DNA of 64,000 bases from Tessaracoccus sp. (lineage in GTDB: Bacteria > Actinomycetota > Actinomycetes > Propionibacteriales > Propionibacteriaceae). Below the pieces are notes generated by a model. It searched no databases. It was not told the origin of the DNA and worked only from the letters and a program-made list of their open reading frames with translations. The translations under genes were made by a program, and so were the position numbers. Where the stretch lies: NCBI RefSeq assembly GCF_016714275.1, contig NZ_JADJNP010000001.1, forward strand, positions 1,488,001 through 1,552,000, read 5' to 3'. Positions 9,048 through 16,312 of this stretch are shown here, piece after piece (within the stretch, counting starts at the first letter, position 1; every line of letters begins with the position of its first letter).

Positions 9048-9508
9048 TCTCCCGACACGTCCGCGACCGTTGCGCCGAGGGCCGCGACCACGTCGTCGGC
9101 CGCGACGGTGACACCCACGCCGTGCGCTCCGCCGCCCATGGAGATGGTCCGGCCGAGCATCGCGGTATCGGCGATCACCGGCCACGCAGTCGTCGCGCCG
9201 AACGGGGTGATGGTCCCGCGCTCGTAGCCGGTCACGGCCTTCGCCGTCGCGGCGTCGGGCATGGACAGCCGACTCACGCCCAGCAACGCCCGCAGCTTCG
9301 GCCAGGAGAATTCACGATCGCCCGGGACGAGCACGAACACGTAGTCGTCGTCGCCGCGGCGCACGACGATGGTCTTGACCAGGTCCCGCGGCTCGATCCC
9401 CCGCGCCGCCGCGGCCTCTTCGAGCGACCGCACCGGCCCGTGCCTTGTCACCTGGTACGCGACACCCAGCTCATCCAGCGCCGCCAACGCCCGCGTCTCC
9501 CCGCTCAT
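9044..9508 (-). CDS. ybaK: YbaK/EbsC-type aminoacyl-tRNA deacylase
   Basis: A 154-residue protein of the YbaK/ProX fold, which hydrolyses mischarged Cys-tRNA(Pro) or similar substrates. The conserved Lys is in PRDLVKTIVVRRGDDDYVFVLVPGD and the Gly-rich loop is GTITPFGATTAWPVIAD. Its length is typical for free-standing editing proteins. TAGGCT lies 6 bases before the ATG with no Shine-Dalgarno, so the mRNA is probably leaderless. The exact amino-acid specificity is not shown. Confidence 0.88.
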   Translation of the reverse strand: MSGETRALAALDELGVAYQVTRHGPVRSLEEAAAARGIEPRDLVKTIVVRRGDDDYVFVLVPGDREFSWPKLRALLGVSRLSMPDAATAKAVTGYERGTITPFGATTAWPVIADTAMLGRTISMGGGAHGVGVTVAADDVVAALGATVADVSGD

Positions 9509-9514
9509 GCACCG

Positions 9515-9520
9515 AGCCTA
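9515..9520 (-). promoter_or_regulatory. Leaderless-type -10 box (TAGGCT) for ybaK
   Basis: On the minus strand TAGGCT ends 6 bases before the ATG at 9508. No ribosome-binding site is present in between. Confidence 0.5.
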
Positions 9521-9691
9521 TCGACGCGCCGCCCATTTTCCTGCGTGCCGCTGGATCCATAGTCCAGGTACTGCTAGATCCATAGACATGAGGCTGGGAA
9601 CTCTGAAATGACCAAGTGGTGCGCGTTCGGGACCCCCGACTAACCGCAGCCATGCCGAAGGCCGCGGAAACCGACGTTTGCAGCCGCGCTG

Positions 9692-9724
9692 GAGGTCGCG
9701 CGGCGCCACCTGCCGCGCGACCTC
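9692..9724. terminator. Strong hairpin downstream of the Gfo/Idh gene
   Basis: A perfect 13-bp stem (GAGGTCGCGCGGC and its complement) with a 7-base loop. It lies 18 bases past the stop of the minus-strand oxidoreductase gene. No clear U-tract follows on the minus strand, so intrinsic termination is likely but not certain. Confidence 0.55.
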
Positions 9725-9741
9725 TTGACGCCCCGACTCCG

Positions 9742-10872
9742 TCAGAGGGTCCGGGCGAAGGGGTCCCGGTCCTCGGGGACCAGCGGGATGTCGCCGACGG
9801 TGCTGGCGATGTCCAGGAACGAGGCGCCGGCGACCGAGGCCTCCAAGCTGGTCAGCACCTCAAGGACGTGGTAGGCCAGCTCGCCGGTCGCGATGTGCGG
9901 CACGTCGTCGCGGATCGCCCGCGCCATGTCGAGGACGCCGAGGCCGCGGCCCGCCTCGACGCCGACCGGGGCCAGCGTCTCCCACTTCTGCGGCGAGACG
10001 TCGAGGGGCTCCCCGGAGTCGACCGGCGCGCGCGTGAGGCGGACCTCACCGCCGAAGGTGTTGGGGTCCGGGATGGAGAGCGTGCCCTCCGTGCCGGAGA
10101 TCTCGACGACGCCTGTGCGGGTGAGGTGCGAGTCGAAGCTGAAGATGCTCTGCCCCGTCACGCCCTGCTCGAACTGGTAAATGGCGTTGACCATCGTCGG
10201 CACCTCGACGGGGAACTCGAAGCCCGCGCGCTTGCCCACCAGGATCGTGCGGCGGTCGCGGCCCTTCCCACCGACGGCGGCGACCCGCGCCACCGGCCCA
10301 AGCATGTTGACCAGCGCCGTCACGTAGTACGGTCCCATGTCGATCAGAGGACCGGCTCCTCTGGCGAACAGGAACTCCGGGTCCGGGTGGAAGGTGTCAG
10401 GGCCGATGTAGGCCATCGACGTCTGCGCGGCCAGCGGCACCCCGATGTCGCCGCGCGCGATCGCCCGCCGCGCCGTCTGCAAGCCAGGGCCGAGCACCGT
10501 GTCCGGCGCGACTCCGAATCGGACGCCCGCCGCGACGGCCGCATCGAGGAGCGCACGCGCCTCGACGAGATCGACGCCAATGGGCTTCTCGCTCCAGACG
10601 TGCTTGCCAGCCGCGATTGCGGCGCGGCTCACCTCATAGTGCGCAGCGGGGACCGTCAGGTTCACCACGAGCTCGACATCGGGGTGCGCGAGGACGTCCT
10701 CGGGCGATCCCGCGACGTCGATGCCGTGCTTCGCGGCCTGGCTCACGGCGCGGGCCTCGTTGAGGTCGCCCACCGCCACGACGTTGATGTCCGGGAACGA
10801 CGTCAGGTTGGCCAGGTACGTGTCGGAGATCATTCCGGCGCCGATGAAGCCGACGCCCAGCGGCCCGCTCAT
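9742..10872 (-). CDS. Gfo/Idh/MocA family NAD(P)-dependent oxidoreductase
   Basis: A 376-residue dehydrogenase. The N-terminal Rossmann motif is GVGFIGAGMIS, the EKPIG motif characteristic of the family is at about residue 95, and a C-terminal alpha/beta domain follows. It probably oxidises a sugar, sugar acid or inositol. It is coupled to the preceding isomerase gene by a TGATG overlap at 10872. Together with the divergent TetR gene the pair looks like a small inducible carbohydrate-modifying operon. The substrate is not identifiable from sequence alone. Confidence 0.9.
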   Translation of the reverse strand: MSGPLGVGFIGAGMISDTYLANLTSFPDINVVAVGDLNEARAVSQAAKHGIDVAGSPEDVLAHPDVELVVNLTVPAAHYEVSRAAIAAGKHVWSEKPIGVDLVEARALLDAAVAAGVRFGVAPDTVLGPGLQTARRAIARGDIGVPLAAQTSMAYIGPDTFHPDPEFLFARGAGPLIDMGPYYVTALVNMLGPVARVAAVGGKGRDRRTILVGKRAGFEFPVEVPTMVNAIYQFEQGVTGQSIFSFDSHLTRTGVVEISGTEGTLSIPDPNTFGGEVRLTRAPVDSGEPLDVSPQKWETLAPVGVEAGRGLGVLDMARAIRDDVPHIATGELAYHVLEVLTSLEASVAGASFLDIASTVGDIPLVPEDRDPFARTL

Positions 10873-11681
10873 CAGCGCACGCCCAGCGCGCGCAGGGCGG
10901 CCGCGCTGTCGGCGACGGCGCGGAAGAGGTCGCCGTCGTAATAGTCGAACTCGACGACGGCGTACTCGGTCTGCGGCGCGGCGGCGAGGATCGCGGCCAT
11001 GTCGAGGTCACCCGCGCCCGCCGGGCGCTGGTCGAGCACGACGCCCTCGGCGCCGGGGAGGTGCGGGTCGGCGCCGATGACGCCGTCCTTCGCGTGCAGC
11101 AGCCGGACCCGGTCGCCGAGCCGTTCCAGCAGCGCGACGGGGTCGTGGCGCCCGATCGCCGCCCAGAACACGTCGATCTCGAGCACGACGCGCGGGTCGA
11201 GCAGCGCCACGAAGGCCTCCAGGCCGGAGACGCCGTCGAAGCTGTGATGGAACTCGTGCGAGTGGTTGTGGTAGCCCAGGCGGATGCCGCGCTCAGCGGC
11301 GAGGTCGACGTAGCCGTTGAGGCGCTCCGCGGTGCGGGCGATGTCGTCGGTCTGCGTCCAGAAGGGGCCGGCGACGAAGGGGTCGATCAGTATCTCGACG
11401 CCGAGCGTGGCCGCCTCGTCGAGGACGTGCTCGATCGGCGGCAGCTCGATCTTCGCGGCGCCGGGCTCCAGCTGGTCGGACAGGAACGAGGCGTGGGCGC
11501 TCGGCGAGCGGAGGCCGACGGCGTCGAGAGACGCACGGAGCTCGGCGGCGCGGCCGACGAACCCGAAGGCCTCGACGTCGACGAAGCCGAGCTCGGCGAG
11601 GCGGGCGAGGGTTCCGTCCTGGTCGGCGGCGAGCGCGTCGCGGACGGTGTAGAGCTGAAGGGACAGGGCTGCGGATGTCAT
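10872..11681 (-). CDS. Sugar phosphate isomerase/epimerase (AP endonuclease 2-like TIM barrel)
   Basis: A 269-residue TIM-barrel protein of the IolE/IolI and xylose-isomerase-like family. It starts LSLQLYTVRDALAADQ and has family metal-site residues in LGYHNHSHEF (His), LEIDVFWAA (Asp) and RLLHAKDG (His). The start ATG at 11681 has GGAGAG 6 bases upstream. It is the first gene of the pair with the Gfo/Idh dehydrogenase. Such pairs act on inositols, keto-sugars or oxidised glycosides; the exact reaction is unknown. Confidence 0.87.
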   Translation of the reverse strand: MTSAALSLQLYTVRDALAADQDGTLARLAELGFVDVEAFGFVGRAAELRASLDAVGLRSPSAHASFLSDQLEPGAAKIELPPIEHVLDEAATLGVEILIDPFVAGPFWTQTDDIARTAERLNGYVDLAAERGIRLGYHNHSHEFHHSFDGVSGLEAFVALLDPRVVLEIDVFWAAIGRHDPVALLERLGDRVRLLHAKDGVIGADPHLPGAEGVVLDQRPAGAGDLDMAAILAAAPQTEYAVVEFDYYDGDLFRAVADSAAALRALGVR

Positions 11682-11757
11682 GGGTTCTCTCCAGTGAGAC
11701 GAGCGGATCCGATGAACTCCGACCAACGGTCGAGGTTGACAGAGATCATACCCAGAA

Positions 11758-11778
11758 AACCCGACCGAGGGTAGGGTT
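11758..11778. promoter_or_regulatory. Candidate TetR operator in the divergent intergenic region
   Basis: AACCC and GGGTT form an inverted repeat separated by 11 bases, just before the TetR gene and overlapping its -10 box. The 102-bp divergent region to the isomerase gene would allow one regulator to control both directions. This is a weak motif match. Confidence 0.3.
11772..11777 (+). promoter_or_regulatory. Leaderless-type -10 box (TAGGGT) for the TetR gene
   Basis: TAGGGT lies 6 bases before the ATG at 11784. A TTGACA at 11736-11741 is too far upstream for normal spacing. Confidence 0.45.
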
Positions 11779-11783
11779 AGTCC

Positions 11784-12371
11784 ATGACGAGTTCGACCGA
11801 GGGCAAACGGGGCCCCTACGCCAAGACGGAGCAGTTCCGGCTGGACGTGCTCGACGCCGCCCTCGGCCTCGTCGCCGCCCACGGGCTCGATGCGGCGACG
11901 CTCCAGCTGATCGCCGACGAGGTCGGCCGCTCGAAGGCCGGGCTCCTGCACCACTTCGGGTCGCGCGACGCGCTCCTTCTGGCCATCGTGGAGCACCGCG
12001 ACGCCGTCAACCACCGCTCGTTCCCGGTCGAACCGGGCTTCGCGGGCTCCACGAAGCTGGTCGCCCACAACGCGACCGTGCCGGGCCTGATCGCGCTTTT
12101 CGCGGTGATGTCCGCGCTCGCCGCCGCCGATCCGGAGCCCACGAGCCGTCGGGACTACTTCGTCGCCCGCTACGCCCGCACCCGGGCTGGCTTCGTCCGC
12201 CAAGTCGAGGCCGCCCAGCAGGCGGGCACGGCGCGCGCAGACCTCCCCGCCGAGCAGGTGGCGACGCTCATCGTCGCCACGATGGACGGCCTGCAGATCC
12301 AGTGGCTCCTCGACCCGGACATCGACATGACCACCCACCTGGAGGCGCTGATCAGACTCCTCTCTGCGTGA
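11784..12371 (+). CDS. TetR/AcrR family transcriptional regulator
   Basis: A 195-residue regulator. The N-terminal HTH occupies roughly residues 33-52 (LIADEVGRSKAGLLHHFGSR), with the typical second-helix F-G-S-R-D ending. The C-terminal ligand domain is hydrophobic and unassigned. It is transcribed away from the isomerase/dehydrogenase pair, the usual arrangement for a local repressor of a divergent operon. A TAGGGT box 6 bases from the ATG suggests a leaderless transcript, which an AACCC/GGGTT dyad would cover. The inducer is unknown. Confidence 0.9.
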   Translation: MTSSTEGKRGPYAKTEQFRLDVLDAALGLVAAHGLDAATLQLIADEVGRSKAGLLHHFGSRDALLLAIVEHRDAVNHRSFPVEPGFAGSTKLVAHNATVPGLIALFAVMSALAAADPEPTSRRDYFVARYARTRAGFVRQVEAAQQAGTARADLPAEQVATLIVATMDGLQIQWLLDPDIDMTTHLEALIRLLSA

Positions 12372-12396
12372 ACCCTTGCCCGAACGGCACCGCGCA

Positions 12397-12414
12397 CGTA
12401 CATTTGTCCGTACG
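12397..12414 (+). promoter_or_regulatory. Candidate autoregulatory operator of the toxin-antitoxin pair
   Basis: The arms CGTAC and GTACG are separated by 8 bases, 16 bases upstream of the antitoxin ATG. Type II antitoxins usually bind such dyads in their own promoter, so this is a reasonable candidate. Confidence 0.4.
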
Positions 12415-12429
12415 AGAGAGGAGCGGCAG

Positions 12430-12705
12430 ATGACGGCAACCGCACGACTGGAGTTCCGGGTCACACCGCAGGATAGGGCGCTCATCGTCAGGGCTGCGCA
12501 GCTCGCAGGCGAACCCGTGACCGCTTTCGCGCGCACCGCGGCCGAGGAGCGCGCCGAGAAGATCCTGCGCGAGCACGAGGCCGTCACCGTCGTCCCGCCC
12601 GAGTTCTTCGACGACCTGATCGAGGCCTTCGACGAGCCACCCGTCCGCAACCCCGCATTGGCGGCGGCCGCGGCCCGCCTGAGCGAGACCGTCGTCCGTG
12701 ACTGA
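12430..12705 (+). CDS. DUF1778 family antitoxin (ribbon-helix-helix, TacA-like)
   Basis: A 91-residue protein. The N-terminal ribbon-helix-helix reads TARLEFRVTPQDRALIVRAA and continues LAGEPVTAFARTAAEERAEKIL. The disordered C-terminal tail (PPEFFDDLIEAFDEPP) is the region that wraps and neutralises the cognate acetyltransferase in this family. The ATG at 12430 follows GAGAGGAG. The toxin gene overlaps by 8 bases, so both proteins are translated together. Confidence 0.9.
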   Translation: MTATARLEFRVTPQDRALIVRAAQLAGEPVTAFARTAAEERAEKILREHEAVTVVPPEFFDDLIEAFDEPPVRNPALAAAAARLSETVVRD

Positions 12706-13240
12706 GCGGCTCCGCTCCCATCGCTTCGACCCTGGCAGGCATGCCGTCGCGGAGTTCAGCTGCGGTGAGGAGTCCCTGGACCGCTGGCTCAAGGAGCAGG
12801 CGGGGGTCGCGACGAAGCGGGGCACCGCCCGAACCTGGGTGTGGGTCGATGCTGACGATCGCGTCGTCGGGTACTACGCGTTGGCGGCGCACAAGGTGGC
12901 CCGCGGCGACATCCCCTCCAAGATCGGCAGAGGCGGCCCCGCGGAGGTTCCGGCCGTCCTGCTCGCCCGCTTGGCGCTCTCCCGAGAGCTTCGAGGGCGC
13001 GGACTGGGCGCTGTCCTCGTAGCGGACGCCCTCGAACGCGTCGTCGCGGCGACTCGGACGGTTGCGGCCCGGCTCGTGGTCGTGGACGCGCTTTCGGAGC
13101 CCGTTGCGCGCTTCTACGAGGCGTTGGGCTTCCGCCGCATCCCTGACAGCTTGCTGCTCGTGCAGAAGATCGCGGACATTGAGGCCTCGCTGGAGTCCGC
13201 GCGGGACCAATGCGGAGGGCACGCGACGCACGGGCAGTGA
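12698..13240 (+). CDS. GNAT acetyltransferase toxin (TacT/AtaT-like)
   Basis: A 180-residue GNAT protein of the type II toxin branch. The acetyl-CoA loop is R-G-R-G-L-G, preceded by LARLALSRELRG, and the conserved catalytic Tyr lies in FYEALGFRRI. The N terminus (FSCGEESLDRWLKEQA) is typical of TacT/AtaT toxins, which acetylate aminoacyl-tRNA and stop translation. A GTG at 12698 starts the gene inside the antitoxin 3' end. No inactivating change is visible. Which tRNA is targeted cannot be told. Confidence 0.9.
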   Translation: MTERLRSHRFDPGRHAVAEFSCGEESLDRWLKEQAGVATKRGTARTWVWVDADDRVVGYYALAAHKVARGDIPSKIGRGGPAEVPAVLLARLALSRELRGRGLGAVLVADALERVVAATRTVAARLVVVDALSEPVARFYEALGFRRIPDSLLLVQKIADIEASLESARDQCGGHATHGQ

Positions 13241-13252
13241 TCCAGCCGATTC

Positions 13253-13273
13253 GGACCAGTTGTCCAATAGGAC
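13253..13273 (+). promoter_or_regulatory. GGAC/GTCC/GGAC triple half-site upstream of the GTPase gene
   Basis: GGAC at 13253, GTCC at 13262 and GGAC at 13270 form two overlapping dyads between the toxin stop and the GTPase start. A possible -10 TATCAT lies further downstream near 13297. A regulatory role is inference. Confidence 0.3.
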
Positions 13274-13342
13274 CGATGCCGTCTGCGGCCGGGCCCTATC
13301 ATCGAGAGCCGTAACGGTTTCAGCGGGAAGGGCGCGACCGAC

Positions 13343-14518
13343 ATGGCGCAGAAGAGCAAGATCAAGGAACAGAACATCGCGGTGTTCGGCGAGCCAGGAA
13401 GCGGAAAAACCGTTCTCCTCTCGTCCCTCTACGGGGCGACACAGGAGCCGGCATTCCGCGGCGATAGCCTCTACAAGGTGGTTGCCGATGACGTCGGCCA
13501 AGGAACCCGGCTCCTTCAGAACTATCTGAAGATGCGCAAGGATGCCCAAGCTCCCCCGAAGACACGTTTCGCTTCCACCTCCTACTCATTCACCATCAAA
13601 CCGAAAAAGGACAACAACGCCGAGGCTGCGAAGAGGACACCTTTCAGCGCCCTGCGTTTCATCTGGCACGACTATCCGGGAGAGTGGTTCACAGAGGATC
13701 CGAGCAGTCACGAGGAGGCCCGGCGGCGCATCGAGACGTTCACCACACTGCTCAAGTCAGATGTTGCCCTCATCCTCGTCGACGGCCAGAAGCTCCTGGA
13801 CTACGCAGGCGAAGAGGAGAAGTACCTTAAGTCGCTGCTGCGGGGCCTTGGCGCAGGACTCCAGGCGTTGCAGGATGACATCCTCCCTGACGGCCAGCCG
13901 CTGGAGGAGTTCCCGCGCATCTGGGTCTTGGCCCTCTCCAAGGCCGACTTACTCCCAGACCTCGACGTCCACGAGTTCCAGAGCCTCATCATCCACAAAG
14001 CCGCAGATGAGGTAGCGGCGCTGAGCGACACACTGAAGGAGTTTGTTCAGGTTCCCGAGGCGCTGTCCCTCGGCGAGGACTTCTTGGTGCTGTCGTCTGC
14101 GAAGTTCGAGCCAGGGAAGATCGACGTGACGACCCGTCGCGGACTCGACCTCATCCTTCCCGTAGCTTCTCTCCTTCCTTTGGAGCGACTTGGCCAATGG
14201 TTCGACAAGCTCGACGTCCCACTCAAGGTACTGGGCAAGTTGGTGGACAACGCGGACACTCTGGCTGTGGTGCTCGCAGGCGCAGGCGCCGGCGTCGTGG
14301 GCAAGCTCCTCGGGAAGGTACCCAAGGTCGGCAAGATCCTCGGACCAGTGGCTGTACCCGCTCTAGCTGAGGCTGCTCAGTTCAGCGCCGCCAAGCTGCG
14401 GGAGACACATTCTCAGGCACTGGAGAATCGGGACTACGCCACGGCGATGCTTACAGAGTTCCGGCTGGACCTTGACCGGGGCGTCGACGAGGGGCTGCTG
14501 AGCAAGTGCCAGTGGTAG
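13343..14518 (+). CDS. TRAFAC-like P-loop GTPase with C-terminal Gly-rich hydrophobic region
   Basis: A 391-residue putative GTPase, not recognised as a characterised protein. The G1 motif GEPGSGKT is at residues 16-23, G3 DYPGE at 110-114, G4 SKAD at 199-202 and G5 SSAK at 251-254, so all nucleotide motifs look intact. The D-x-P-G-E form of G3 resembles the conflict-system GTPases described in comparative-genomic work. Residues ~303-345 form a Gly/Ala/Val-rich hydrophobic stretch (VVLAGAGAGVVGKLLGK) that could contact membrane. The gene overlaps the next ORF by 13 bases. Base use looks less GC-rich than its neighbours by eye, suggesting acquisition. Confidence 0.75.
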   Translation: MAQKSKIKEQNIAVFGEPGSGKTVLLSSLYGATQEPAFRGDSLYKVVADDVGQGTRLLQNYLKMRKDAQAPPKTRFASTSYSFTIKPKKDNNAEAAKRTPFSALRFIWHDYPGEWFTEDPSSHEEARRRIETFTTLLKSDVALILVDGQKLLDYAGEEEKYLKSLLRGLGAGLQALQDDILPDGQPLEEFPRIWVLALSKADLLPDLDVHEFQSLIIHKAADEVAALSDTLKEFVQVPEALSLGEDFLVLSSAKFEPGKIDVTTRRGLDLILPVASLLPLERLGQWFDKLDVPLKVLGKLVDNADTLAVVLAGAGAGVVGKLLGKVPKVGKILGPVAVPALAEAAQFSAAKLRETHSQALENRDYATAMLTEFRLDLDRGVDEGLLSKCQW

Positions 14519-14880
14519 GCACCGTCTGGGCAACTTGCGGGCACAAATGGGGCTTTCGTTTCCTACTCGACGGGGGCCTTGGCGACCCCTTGGCCATCTA
14601 CGAACGCGCCTTCGCAGGAGCGGAGAACGAGGCAACTTTCTATCGACGCACAGGTAATCACCTTGCTTTGCGGATCCTCGATCCGTTGGGCCGCCAGGAC
14701 TCCGCCGGACGCATCATCCAGCACGACTTCGTCGTCTGGGGGGCGTCGGCGGCGAACATCGGTACTCTCGAGGACGGAACGCAGAGGATCTGGCCGCTCG
14801 TAGCCGACGCATATGCCTCGCTGTGGTTGAGCCAACGTCCGCCTACCCACGCGGAGATCCGGGCGGCGTTCGACGATTAG
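14506..14880 (+). CDS. Unrecognised small protein coupled to the GTPase
   Basis: A 124-residue protein that I do not recognise. It starts at GTG 14506 (GTG 14512 also possible) inside the GTPase 3' end, so expression is coupled. Visible features are TCGHKWGFRFLLDGGLGD, YRRTGNHLALRILDPLGR, an aromatic patch around FVVWGAS and an acidic C terminus, EIRAAFDD. There is no signal peptide or membrane segment. The tight coupling suggests a partner, regulator or activator of the GTPase. The 3' end overlaps the convergent MFS gene by 4 bases. Confidence 0.65.
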   Translation: MPVVGTVWATCGHKWGFRFLLDGGLGDPLAIYERAFAGAENEATFYRRTGNHLALRILDPLGRQDSAGRIIQHDFVVWGASAANIGTLEDGTQRIWPLVADAYASLWLSQRPPTHAEIRAAFDD

Positions 14881-16289
14881 TGCGCGGGGCCGGCGACGGC
14901 GTCGTCGGGCTTGCGGAGGAAGAAGCCACAGATCGCGGCGCCCGTCCAGATCGCGCCCGCGCCGAGGAAGGCCCAGTGCGCCCCCGCGAGCATCGCGGCG
15001 GCCTCCGAGGGCGCCGTCGGGGCCGCGGCGGCCGTCTGCATCGCGAACACCGTGACGAACAGCGCGGTTCCGGCGGCGCCCGCGACCTGCTGTACCGCAC
15101 CGATCACCGCGGAGCCGTGCGAGTACAGGTTCTTCGGAAGAGCGCCGAGGGAGATCGTGAACAGCGGCGTGAAGATCGACGCGAAGCCGACGCTCATCGC
15201 GATGTGGGCGATCATGATCGCCCACCACGGGGTGCCGAGGCTCAGCGTGGAGAAGAACAGGAAGACCCCGAGGACGACGGCGCCGGCGGGCAGCACGAGG
15301 GGGCGCGGGCCGACCCGGTCGAAGAGGCGACCGACGACGGGGCCGAGCAGGCCCATGGCAAGGCCGCCGGGCAGCATCATCAGGCCGACCTGCAGCGGCT
15401 CCATGCCGTACGCGCGCTGCAGCAGGAGCGGCAGCATGATGATCGTGCCGAACATGGCCATCATGGCGATCGCCATCATCGTCAGCGCGACGGTGAAGGC
15501 GCCGTGCGTGAAGGTCCGGAGATCCAGGAAGGCCTCTCCCCTGCCCTGCAGCACGAGCTGCCGCGCGACGAACGCGACGAGACCCCCGACGCCGATCCCG
15601 ATCGACAGCATCGGCACCCAGAACTCGACATGCTCCGCGCCGACGAGACTGAGGCCATAGACAAGCGGCCCGAACGCGACGACGCTGAGTGGGATGGAGA
15701 TCGCGTCGAGCGGGGTCGGCTTGCGCTCGCCGACGTCGCCCAGCTTGCGGCTCCCGAGGATCAGCATGGCCAGCGCGATGGGCAAGACGGTGCCGAAGAT
15801 CAGCCGCCACGAGCCGAGCTGCAAGATGATGCCGGACAACGTCGGGCCGACGGCGGGCGCCATCGAGATCACCATCGAGATGTTGCCCATCACCTTCCCG
15901 CGCCCGTTCGGCGGCACCAACTGCATGACGGTGGTCATCAACAGCGGCATCATGACGGCGGTGCCCGAGGCCTGCACGACGCGGCCGGCGAGCAGGAACG
16001 CGAAGCTGGGCGCGACCATGCAGATCAGCGTGCCGAGGCTGAACGAGACCATCGCAAGCTGGAAGACGCGGCGTGTCGGAAGCCGGTCGAGCAGCCACCC
16101 CGTGATGGGGATGACGACGGCCATGGTCAGCATGAACGCCGTCGTCAACCACTGCGCGGTGCGCTCGTCGACCCCCAGGTCGGTCATGATCGAGCTCAGG
16201 GCGACGTTCATCGTCGTCTCGTTGAGGATGACGACGAAGGCCGCGACCAGAAGGATCGGGATGACAGAGGATCGCTGGTCTCGTGTCAT
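14877..16289 (-). CDS. MFS drug exporter, DHA2 (EmrB/QacA-like) family
   Basis: A 470-residue transporter with about 14 hydrophobic segments. The first helix holds VVILNETTMNVALSSI, typical of the DHA2 family, followed by QWLTTAFMLTMAVVIPITGWL and the motif-A loop LLDRLPTRRVF. Motif C-like residues are in SMVISMAPAVGPTLSG. It probably exports lipophilic or cationic compounds by proton antiport. It begins 23 bases downstream of the DUF4921 gene on the same strand, so they may be co-transcribed. The substrate is not predictable. Confidence 0.92.
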   Translation of the reverse strand: MTRDQRSSVIPILLVAAFVVILNETTMNVALSSIMTDLGVDERTAQWLTTAFMLTMAVVIPITGWLLDRLPTRRVFQLAMVSFSLGTLICMVAPSFAFLLAGRVVQASGTAVMMPLLMTTVMQLVPPNGRGKVMGNISMVISMAPAVGPTLSGIILQLGSWRLIFGTVLPIALAMLILGSRKLGDVGERKPTPLDAISIPLSVVAFGPLVYGLSLVGAEHVEFWVPMLSIGIGVGGLVAFVARQLVLQGRGEAFLDLRTFTHGAFTVALTMMAIAMMAMFGTIIMLPLLLQRAYGMEPLQVGLMMLPGGLAMGLLGPVVGRLFDRVGPRPLVLPAGAVVLGVFLFFSTLSLGTPWWAIMIAHIAMSVGFASIFTPLFTISLGALPKNLYSHGSAVIGAVQQVAGAAGTALFVTVFAMQTAAAAPTAPSEAAAMLAGAHWAFLGAGAIWTGAAICGFFLRKPDDAVAGPAH

Positions 16290-16312
16290 GGAATCCCTCT
16301 CGGAGTCGACCG

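Noticed and set aside
9616..9700. A tRNA-like fragment near GTTCGGGACCCCCGAC
   Set aside because: It lacks a coherent cloverleaf, anticodon arm and acceptor stem.
12372..14880. A mobile element carrying the TA and GTPase genes
   Set aside because: No transposase, integrase, flanking repeats or att sites are visible, so only loose acquisition can be suggested.
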